Shown piece after piece: positions 45,156-64,000 of a DNA stretch of 64,000 bases. The translations under genes and the position numbers were made by a program. The first letter of the stretch is position 1. Each line of letters opens with the position of its first letter. The stretch lies in the NCBI RefSeq assembly GCF_000801105.2, contig NC_079517.1:6324001-6388000 (forward strand). Direction: 5' to 3'. Source of the stretch: Raphanus sativus. Its lineage: Eukaryota > Streptophyta > Magnoliopsida > Brassicales > Brassicaceae. Below the pieces are notes generated by a model. It worked only from the letters and a program-made list of their open reading frames with translations, had not been told where the DNA came from and searched no databases.

Positions 45156-45528
45156 GTACTCTTATATATATATATATAGGTTAATTTGATCCCAATATTT
45201 TTATCAGTTTTTATGTTACTGTGTCTTATGGTCGTAGAACACAGCGGACAAGAGATTCTACTCTTACATTTGAGTTAAGACTTATTCTGCCACTTGCACA
45301 ATCAACCCTAACATCATGACAAGAACGCAACTTGAGAATATCATAATCATCAAAGACGTTTTAAATTAAACAAAAAATACGAGACAAGAAACATGGGTAA
45401 AGAACAGAGTTTACGAAATAGCATATAGCAAAAAGCTAATCCAACACATACGATCTCAGAGACACTAGAAACTGAAAACTCAAAACATGTCCCATGTAAA
45501 CATAAAGCTTTCAAGCCAGCAACAAGCT
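45156..45528. other. spacer / RPS8 3' UTR
   Basis: Contains a short TA microsatellite (45166-45178) and the presumed 3' UTR of the minus-strand RPS8 gene. Confidence 0.4.
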
Positions 45529-46808
<1,280 letters not shown>

Positions 46809-47464
46809 GGTTGCAACTTAGGTTTTCTCTGTAGACAAAAAAACTGCGTAGGGTGTACTGAGGTTTGCAGAATTGATTTATAAAGAGTGTGGCTGTATAA
46901 ACGAAAACCCTAGATTCAAAGGCTTTAAGACTTGGCCCATCTAATTATTTGGGCCTGATCTGTATAAAACCCTACATGTCGATTCACTTCTTAAAGGACT
47001 GTACTATATGGCCCATCGAATTATTTTCCCGTCCTCGTTGAACTCCCAAATTTCTGATTTGCGAACATGTTTTCTGTTTTAATTTTTTGCATCATCAAAA
47101 TTTTACATTTTAGTTTTTTTTTATTTAATATATAACACATAATTTTTATATAACAATTTTGTTTTTATAGTTTTTGTAAACATAATAATGAAATTGTTTC
47201 TTTAAATTACGGAATTACTTCTCTACTTATTGAGAGCCAAAGGTTGTGTTCTAACGAACCACATAAAACATAACACTGGAGTACTCGACCAACAAAACTA
47301 AGAGTATAACATACAACAATGTAAGCAGATGTGCATGTGGTGATATTCCTGTTCTGTCTTCAAAACCGTCACTTACATCTCTTGTACACATTGGTTTATC
47401 TATTCATATGTCCAAAATATCATTTTTTTACCTAAAGAGAAACAAGGAGAACATTGAAAAAAAC
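46809..47464. other. RPS8 promoter / TOC90 3' flank
   Basis: Contains the RPS8 leader and promoter. Two GGCCCA-type elements (TGGCCCATC at 46935 and 47010; TTGGGCCTG at 46948) fit the TCP-bound site II motif common upstream of plant ribosomal protein and cell-growth genes. Confidence 0.55.
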
Positions 47465-50278
47465 TCACAACTCTTCTTCATCGTCGTTTGTTATTTCACT
47501 CACAGCTTTCTTCCGCCGCATTAAAGCCTTGAAAAGCGTAAACGCTGAGATCAACGCGATCTCCCAGTGTTCAGAGCTGTTGAGTTTCACGTTTATCTTC
47601 CCCATTTTCCTATTGTTCATGTTTACGTTGACGTCCAAGTTTGTGTCCCGAGTTGGTCTAACCTGAGTCTGTAACCCCCAGTTCAACACTAGCTCTCTAT
47701 TGAAAGACAGAGCCGTCACTGTCACACCGATCTGCTCGTTTCTCACCGGGTAATCTCTCCCTCTGATACAAGCTTCAAAGCTCCCACCATGTGCTGTTTC
47801 CCCTGAACCCTTCATCTGACCTGCGTTCACTGTTAACTTCACCCTCTTCCCGACCAGCAAGGAATCCTCAACCTTTCCGGCTAAGTAGTACTTCCCGCCA
47901 AAAGACGTCAAACCAAGTCCAAAATCAGTTGTGTTGTGCTTAAATGTTTTAACCTTCGTGCCGCCTTGAAACGAGTAGACAAGATCATCTCCTGATGATT
48001 GGACGTCGGCAGCTACAGAGAATGTCTGTATTCTAGAGTCCGTGGTAGTAGTATAAGCTGCGTTAGTCTCGGAGTGGATGGTGAACCGTTGCTTATCTCT
48101 GCTCACCTGTCCGTTACCTGAAGCAAATAGATTCTTTTTTATTTTCACAGCTGTCTCAATGTTTATTCCATCAAAGCCCACATCGTGATCCCAACCCTGA
48201 GGATCATAGACAGGTCTCACAAGCCACTGGTCACTAGTAGCAATGCATCGGTATCGGTGTGCAGGAAAATCAAAGTCAAAACTGTCTGGACCAGCCATGT
48301 CCGGCAACGGAACAGCTGCTTGATCACTCTGTTCGGTGAGATCCTCCTCTTCCTTAAGCTTTTCATCCCGCCGCCTTCTACATTCTTCCTTCAACTGTTT
48401 CTTCAGATAAAGAGTTTCCCTGTAATCAAGCTCATCGAGATACTCTTTCTTCTGAGACTTTGACAGCTTCTCAAACCGTGACTTCCCAAGGATCCGGATC
48501 GCAGGCAGCTGGTCATACTCATCCTCCTCCTCCTCCAACTCCGAATCCATAAGCTCGTCTATCTCCTTCTCTGCTTCATCTCCACCTGATGATAACCGAC
48601 GCCGCAGAAAAACCGAAAGAAGATGAGGAAGGGAAGCTGTGCGTGTACTACTCGGCTGTCCTAAACCAATGCTGTCACGAAACCTCAGCAGAGACTGGAC
48701 ATCGCCGAGAACTTTGGTACAAACGCACAGAAACATAAACTGAGGCTTCCACACCTGTCCGTTTGGAAGAACGTACTCACCCGCAGGATTCTTCCTGCAG
48801 CTTGGATGGTTCTCAACTAACAGCACAGGGTTCTCCAGCTTCGTATCAGACACGGCCTGATGTATATAGTGCTGAACGACGTCCATGCGCTGGCCAACAT
48901 ACGACTCGTAGTTCACAGACTGTCCGTTACGTCCTTCAGAAGCAGTTGAAGAATGCGTCATTACAAGTATCGTGTTTAACCATATAGCTGCACCCAAGAC
49001 ATCGGTTACAAGGCTCAGGAGAGGGGAATCACTGTATCTCATGTCGATCATGTCAAGTCGGTCCAAGTAGAGAACTACATCAGGTGGACGCTTCTTAACG
49101 TATCTCTTGATAGACATCAGAGTCTTTCGGTTTTTTCTCGCGCTAGAAGGTGACGGTTGGTGAAGACCAGGGGTATCGATAAACGTTACTTTAACACCAC
49201 TAACGGTTCCCGTAACCTCTTCTATCCGATCTGTGGAGGGTTGGAAAGCATCGGTTTCGCTTTTGGACTGGCCGAAGATAGAGTTTATGGTTGCACTCTT
49301 GCCCACACCTGTTTTCCCCAAGACTAGGATTCGAAGTGAGAAATCTAGTTCCGGTACGCCGGATGATTCTTGCTCCCTCGCTAGAGCTTTGGCCCTGTCT
49401 TGCTTAAGTTTGACTGTTTTGAGTTCTGATTCCTCGGCTCGTATCAGCATCGCAAGGTGTACTCGGTATAGAACCTTGGAGACTAGAATGTTGTTCTGCG
49501 ACTGCCCAAACCTCTGAACAAGGCGTAAGAACTGTACTTGGAGGTCACCAATCTTTGCTAGTGGATTATGTTTCTTGTCGTTAAGATCAGTACTTGACTG
49601 GTACAAGCTTTCTAGTGGAATATTCTGGTGAGAGATGGGAGGCTGAGCTTCTAAGTCGCCGCTGGTTGAACATGGTGCTTCTGAGCGCGACACTGGTTCT
49701 GGTAAAGCAGGGGCTTGAGCTAAAAGTAAGATACAAAAAGTTATTAGTCAAAGAAAACATAAAAAAATAGGCAGCAAGTAGAGAAACTTTTGGGAAAAGG
49801 AATCAAATAATCAACAATGGATAGTCTAAGCAATTGGCTTAAGTATAAGAAAACAAAGCTAAGATAAATTCAGTTATTAAAAAAAAAAGCAATAAAGTCT
49901 GCTGAAGCAATTGAGACCAAATTAAAGAAGACCACAGGAAGTTGCATTTGATAATAGAAGAAGAAAAAACAGAAAACGGTACAAAGAGGATATGGACATA
50001 AGAGTATAAGAAGAGGCCAAGTAGATAAGTTAAAGAGGTGATAACAAAGACCACACACATCCCACGAATGTTGTTCCCAATTGAAAAACTATAAACCTAA
50101 AAATTAGCCGCAACAATCATTTTTTCAGGATATGAGGAAAGAATGAGAGAGAGAGTATCATACAGTGGGTATGGTGTGCTTCATTGTGTCGGGAGAAAGG
50201 GGGAGTCCCCAAAAGAGGTCTAGATGATGAGGCCAAGGAGTTGGATAGATCGAAAACCCAGTCTATGAAGCCTTTCAT
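47465..50278 (-). CDS. TOC90: TOC90, GTPase receptor of the chloroplast outer envelope
   Basis: Two minus-strand exons, 50164-50278 (MKGFIDWVFDLSNSLASSSR) and 47465-49719, total 789 residues. The GTPase (G) domain has the P-loop LVLGKTGVGKSATINSIFG, the switch region FIDTPGLHQPS and a G4-like MTHSS. The long membrane-anchoring M domain follows (DFDFPAHRYRCIATSDQWLV to the C-terminus). The N-terminal acidic A domain of TOC159/132/120 is absent, as is normal for TOC90. An internal acidic stretch (SELEEEEDEYDQ) and charged coil (KKQLKEECRRRRDEKLKEEE) lie between the two domains. It forms part of the TOC complex that imports nuclear-encoded proteins into plastids. Matches At5g20300. Confidence 0.97.
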
Positions 50279-51778
50279 TCTACCTACAAACAAACAACCA
50301 AGTCAACGCTGAGCTACCTAAGATACAAAAGTCTAAAGCTTTTGTTAAACACAGCTGCAGAAAGTTAAAAAAAAAAATACACTTCTTTTCTTATCTAAAG
50401 ATTGTGTAGAGAGATTAATGACAACGCCCATAAATGCATCTTTTTTTTTTATGAGCTGAGGAAAGGAACCCAATTTCCCCAAAATTCCATTTTATCTAGC
50501 TGATTGAAACCACAACAATAACCTACGAATCGCAATCAGTGTGATGAAAAGTCGCAATCGCAAAAAAAAAAACACATATCATAAATTACTAAAGAAATTG
50601 AAGAGAGCATCAGGTGAAGCCCACAGATTTGAATTGAGAAAAATCGGAGACACCTTTTTGTGTTGGCGACAGTGTTGGTGATAGATAGGATCGAGGTAAG
50701 ACAAAGGTTAGGTTTTTAGGAAATTTTAGGATAACGAAGAAGATGCCCCCTCCTCTCACCCCTCGATTTTTTTTTGTTTTGTTTCTTCTTCGCCTCGTGA
50801 TAACATGCGCCTCAGCTTACATGCGCACCTGACCTGTGGTGTGTATCCGTAATTATCTTGAGATATTAATGTCTTGGTCAAGAGTAACCCAAACCGCATA
50901 GTGTTTTATTTTTCTTTTTTTAATATTATAAACATACAATGTTTTGGATTTTTTTTTTTATGATAAGGTATTTAAGAAGAATTATATCAAAATTTTCAAA
51001 TTAACAAAAAACCAATAAATTCAAATTAATACAAGGTTTTTTTAACACCTTAATACATTTGTTTATAATTTAGTTTAATACCACTATTTTTTCAAAGGTT
51101 TCAAGATTACTAAATTATACTTGTATAATGGATATTATACTAAATTATACCTTAACACCTTAATTAAATAAAAATATCCCTTTGCAAATTACATACGCTT
51201 CAATTTGCAAATGGATAATTTATTAAAATCTATTTTTATCATGGTTTTGAATATCATTTACTTGTATAATTCATTTGTTGTTGTAGGCACAGTTAAATAC
51301 TGAGTTTATACAATATAAGATAGATGAAGGTGAAGCACCTTTACCTCTAAACGGGTCCAAGACCCAACAGATTTGTATTCACGAGGGGCAGGGTAACTTT
51401 GCAGCCGTTCTTCAATAACTTGTTTCATGGTGCTGTTTCAAAACTTGCTGCTGGTAGTTTATTTTGTTTATTAACAATTTTTTTTGTGGCCTAGAGTTAG
51501 CTCACTAACACACTTTGTTGATACCAACTCTATTTTTAGTAGGAAGCAGTTCTCCTCCCAAAGTGGAAGGGTTTTAGTTTTTTCTTTTATAAAAATATTT
51601 GTTTTATTACAACTCTTTTAAGTCTCTCCAAATCTCATATATTGCATCCACTCAGATTCCTCTGTGATCTTGGGTACGTAATCTAATGTTTTATCTTTTT
51701 CTTCAAGAACCAGTGACGTGTTCATTGGTAACCGATAGATTTCTCAATACATTCTTTATCACATTTTCTTGAGTGGCA
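50279..51778. other. divergent intergenic region between TOC90 and the USP-domain gene
   Basis: Holds the TOC90 leader (minus) and the promoter of the plus-strand gene. An acceptor-like and donor-like arrangement near 50290-50660 suggests a 5' UTR intron for TOC90. AT-rich from 50900; no element ends recognised. Confidence 0.45.
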
Positions 51779-53222
51779 ATGATCCCGAATCTGAGAGAAA
51801 GCATGGAGAGAAACGAAGTAAGAGAAGGCCCTATAGCTATTGCAGTGGACAAAGATAAAACTAGCTGTCAAGCTCTTAAGTGGGCAGTGGAACAATATAT
51901 ACCACGAGACAGAACCATAAAACTTGTTCATGTCATCCAAAGATCTACAGTGAATGCAAGTGGACACTCTACGGATGATGAATTGTCTGGTAAGCAAAAC
52001 AATGATAAAGGAAGTCGTCAGTTTCTTCCAATGCGTTGTCTTTGCACGAGACGAAATGTAAGTACGAAGACATGTTTTGTTTCTTGTTTCTTACGTTACC
52101 TGTCTTTTATGTCTCTCTGATTAATGTTCTATTCTCAGATACAAAGCGAAGTAGTTATGCTTGAAGAAGATCAAGACGTAGCGAAAGCATTGATTGAATA
52201 TATTAGCCAGAACTTTATTTCTACATTCTTGCTAGGTGCCTCGTTAAAGAAGAGCATTACAAGGTCACAAACTTATTTACTAATCCATGACATTTGCGCA
52301 TGAATCTTGTATCTAAAAATGGTTTTTGGATGATTCTTGATTTTTGAAGGCTTTTTAAGGTTGATGACATACCAAGTAATGTGATGAGATGGGCTCCAGA
52401 CTTCTGCACCGTCTTAGTTATATCAAAGGGAAGATTATCAAGCATACGGCCAGCCACTAGGCATTTACCTCAAGGCTTGCCACCAGGGACTGCACCTTTG
52501 TCACCACTCAGCAACACCGATGAGGCTCCCTCTGAGATGTAAATCTTACCATAATCCATTAACATTATGTTTTGATCTCTGAGATTAAACTTATTGGTTG
52601 ACCTGAGTTTTGGATTTTGAACAGGTCATTGTCAAGAGAAGACGACGTTTTCTTTGAGGAGTTCTCATCCCTTGGCACAGATTCATCTACTGTGAACATT
52701 AGTGACAGGATCAGTACTGATAGTTCGGTTCTCTCCTTCTATGAGAAGCTTGGGACTCCAAACATGTTGGAGATTCCTAGCTTCTCAGGTCTGGAGGATG
52801 ATAAATCCAATCTTTCGATATACCTTAATAGTCCTTCTGATATAAAGCTGATGGATGAAGCCGAAGCTGAGAAGAGAAGGCTGAAGAAAGAGCTGAAGGA
52901 GACGATGAACATGTACCATGCAGCCTGTAGAGAAGCCCTCATGGCAAAGGAGAAAGTAGCAGAGTTAGAGATATGGAAAAAGAAAGCAGAGAAAAGGCTT
53001 AAAATGGCTGAAGAAACGGCAAAAATGGCAGTCATGAAGATGGAGAAGAGAGAACTGGAGGTAAAGCCAAGAGTGGAGGCAGAGATGAAGGTGAGAGTGA
53101 GTAGTAATGACAGAAAGGTGGTTCTGGATGCTTCTGTAGAGTCTCATATGGTGGTAAAATATGAGAGCTTGCTCCATATTGTAGTTGTACTTTTCTTGTT
53201 TTATTTTTATTTCACACTCTAG
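51779..53222 (+). CDS. USP-domain (adenine nucleotide alpha hydrolase-like) protein, kinase-less
   Basis: Four exons, 51779-52057, 52139-52263, 52350-52538 and 52625-53222, encode 396 residues. The N-terminus (GPIAIAVDKDKTSCQALKWA to IKLVHVIQR) is the universal-stress-protein fold seen at the front of plant U-box/receptor-like cytoplasmic kinases. The middle has LLGASLKKSITRLFKVDDIPSNVMRWAPDF, also typical of that family. A charged, probably coiled-coil segment follows (AEAEKRRLKKELKETMNMYH to KMAVMKMEKRELEVK). The kinase and U-box that follow in relatives are missing. Instead the protein ends with a hydrophobic tail (LLHIVVVLFLFYFYFTL). It corresponds in position to At5g20310. The ligand and role are unknown. 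No frame damage was seen. Confidence 0.85.
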
Positions 53223-53779
53223 ACAATCCTCTTTCTTGTGATTGGAGTTAGTCTGTAACAATGTCATCGTATCTCCATGACAAGTTGCTCATATTCATTT
53301 TATTGTATAGATCAATCTTTTTTTATCTTTTTTTATTCTTAAAAACAAAATCCTACTGTTTCTTTGTTGATTGTTGTTCCCTTTGAAACTACTCTTATAT
53401 TCACCTTCTCAACATTCTCATTTGCTTTTAACAATGGAAGACCAGTTAACGCTAACTTCATATGAGCTGGGATCACATAGGATCCTCTTATCCTAATTGC
53501 ATGAGAGATGATAGTAAATCATGTCATGGGTTCAACCGTTCAAGCATCATGGAAACATATAGTTTATATTCAGAACAGGGATCGAATAAAACTTGAGACT
53601 CCAAAGCTTTTGCCCCCAAAGATATGTTGGGTTTAAGGTTAGTCTTGGTAAAGAACTTGATACACATCCTTGTCTCTTACTATCTGCGTCCATTATATCA
53701 GCTAATACACACATAGTTTTGATATAATTATATGTCTAAGATGAACTCTTCCTTGTAACCAAATTAAAGCAACTCGAGA
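53223..53779. other. convergent 3' flanks of the USP gene and DCL4
   Basis: Presumed 3' UTRs; no other feature. Confidence 0.45.
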
Positions 53780-62931
<9,152 letters not shown>

Positions 62932-63209
62932 GATTGATGAAGGGGGAGAAACGTGAGAGTAGTGTGGCAGTGAGAATTGAGCTGACTTAACTTTTTTTCC
63001 CCAGAGCTTTGCCTCCCCAACGAAGTTATTTGTTTTTCTTCTTTCTTTTATTTTTTCTCCGGGTCAAGCTCAGGTCAACTTCTCACACATTATTCATGAT
63101 CGCACGTCTCTCCCTTCACTCAAATGATTCCTCTCTTTTTGCTTTTTGTCCTCGTGTCCTTTAAAATGATACGACTACACGTTGATAGGTGATTTAGTTT
63201 TTTTTTTCT

Positions 63210-63425
63210 GAACACTTTAGGTGATTTAGTTTTTTTTTTTTTTTTATAACCGTGGGGATTCCCAGGCGGTAAGCCCAGACTAATCCCCACGAAGCCTTCC
63301 ATCCGGGCACGCACGATTATAGGCGGGAAGGTGGCCAAGGCGACTCGAACCCAGGGCGGACACTCCAGCTGGAGTTCCATTACCACTAGGCCAAGAGTTC
63401 TTGGTTAGGGTGATTTAGTTTGTTA
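63210..63425 (-). mobile_element. tRNA-derived SINE upstream of DCL4
   Basis: Read on the minus strand from about 63404, the sequence starts AAGAACTCTTGGCCTAGTGG, an A-box-like region. A B-box-like GGGTTCGAGTC follows about 40 bp later (63350-63340), and the element ends near 63247 in a poly(A) tail (T run on the plus strand, 63231-63246). Total about 160-175 bp. These are the features of a Pol III-transcribed tRNA-derived SINE. The flanks carry GTGATTTAGTTT on both sides (63220-63231 and 63410-63421), a 12-bp target duplication. A third copy of that 12-mer lies at 63189-63200, before a separate T run. Confidence 0.82.
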
Positions 63426-63892
63426 ATAAATTCATAGTTTAATAATCATTTTTGTTATTTATTGGGAATATCGTAAAAAACTTTTATGAAAATGTTTTAA
63501 AATATTTCTATGGACCTTCAAATTTTTTTAAAACCACGTAATTAACTGTTTTGAAATATTTTGTGAAGACATTCAAAATAATTAGATTCATCTAATTTTA
63601 ATGTGGATTTAGATTATTTCATCTAGTTTATAAATAACTTCAGTTTCTCTATCTTAGTTGTATTTTATATATGTTAGTGTTAAATTCTTATTGAAAATGT
63701 GAATATAAAACTAACTAATTTTTATCTAAGTTAAACCAGTCGTTAATGATGAATCTTTCGAAAAATGTACTAGCAGCGGTTAACTTAAATTTTATGAATG
63801 AAACTTTTGGATCTTTTCGGAGAAAACCATGACATCATACTCTCTGGTTTGATAGTGACATGGCAGCTACTATTTAACAGATCATATGTTTT
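63426..63892. other. AT-rich intergenic DNA
   Basis: Nothing recognisable. Confidence 0.4.
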
Positions 63893-64000
63893 TTTTTAAC
63901 TGAAAAAGGGTTAAATCCGGACCACTAATAGAACCAAGTCTAACCCCCGGGTGAGAGGTGCAATTCACAGATAGATCCTCTCTCGAGTATTCAAATAAGT
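63893..64000 (-). mobile_element. possible retroelement tail cut by the window end
   Basis: A T run at 63890-63898 is followed by relatively GC-rich sequence (GGGTTAAATCCGGACCAC, CCCCCGGGTGAGAGG) reaching the edge. On the minus strand this would be an element ending in poly(A). Too short to classify; a SINE or a LINE 3' end is likely. Confidence 0.35.

Noticed and set aside
63120..63386. 88-codon minus-strand frame upstream of DCL4
   Set aside because: It runs through the SINE body and its poly(A) tract.
63232..63407. Possible functional tRNA gene on the minus strand
   Set aside because: A- and B-box-like motifs exist, but no cloverleaf can be folded and it ends in poly(A) with a target duplication, so it is a SINE.

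Overview
The window is plant nuclear DNA from a Brassicaceae species, most likely Brassica, Raphanus or a close relative. It has intron-containing genes with GT-AG junctions, AT-rich intergenic DNA full of small transposons, and proteins close to Arabidopsis thaliana. From established knowledge of Arabidopsis, the gene order matches chromosome 5 from about At5g20220 to At5g20320: zinc-knuckle protein, blue copper protein BCB, the MADS gene PISTILLATA, raffinose-synthase-like DIN10, a GT47 exostosin, HHP1, sucrose-phosphate synthase SPS1F, ribosomal protein S8, TOC90, a USP-domain protein and DICER-LIKE 4. Families and gene order were recognised by eye; no database was searched. Exon joins were worked out from splice sites and reading frame.

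Layout. 0-4.4 kb: a gene with a TIGR01589 domain, tandemly duplicated exons and a heptad-repeat coil, then a frameshifted zinc-knuckle gene. 4.9-5.96 kb: a 5'-truncated LINE with a perfect target-site duplication. 6.1-7.5 kb: BCB. 7.9-9.2 kb: a TRIM retrotransposon next to a hAT-like element with a nested Stowaway MITE. 10.4-12.5 kb: PISTILLATA. 13.9-17.1 kb: DIN10. 17.26-17.91 kb: a small Helitron. 18.2-21.7 kb: the exostosin (minus strand). 24.4-26.1 kb: HHP1 (minus). 26.1-31.5 kb: gene-free, with a local tandem duplication and several MITEs. 31.6-36.6 kb: SPS1F (minus). 36.9-45.2 kb: an island foreign to the Arabidopsis order. It holds two non-coding poly(A) retroposons of about 1.1 kb, unrecognised exons, a Helitron end, an F-box-associated fragment and a decayed AP-2 alpha-adaptin copy with one retroposon inside an exon. 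45.5-46.8 kb: RPS8 (minus). 47.5-50.3 kb: TOC90 (minus). 51.8-53.2 kb: the USP-domain gene (plus). 53.8-62.9 kb: DCL4 (minus), with a SINE about 300 bp upstream of its start.

The genes do not form an operon or pathway cluster. They are conserved, independently expressed genes for floral identity, sucrose and raffinose metabolism, plastid protein import, translation and trans-acting siRNA production. The most notable content is the accessory layer: the alpha-adaptin copy with its insertion history, a GC-AG intron in PISTILLATA whose retention would stay in frame, the exon-duplicating gene at the left end, and the datable element insertions around the 27-30 kb duplication.
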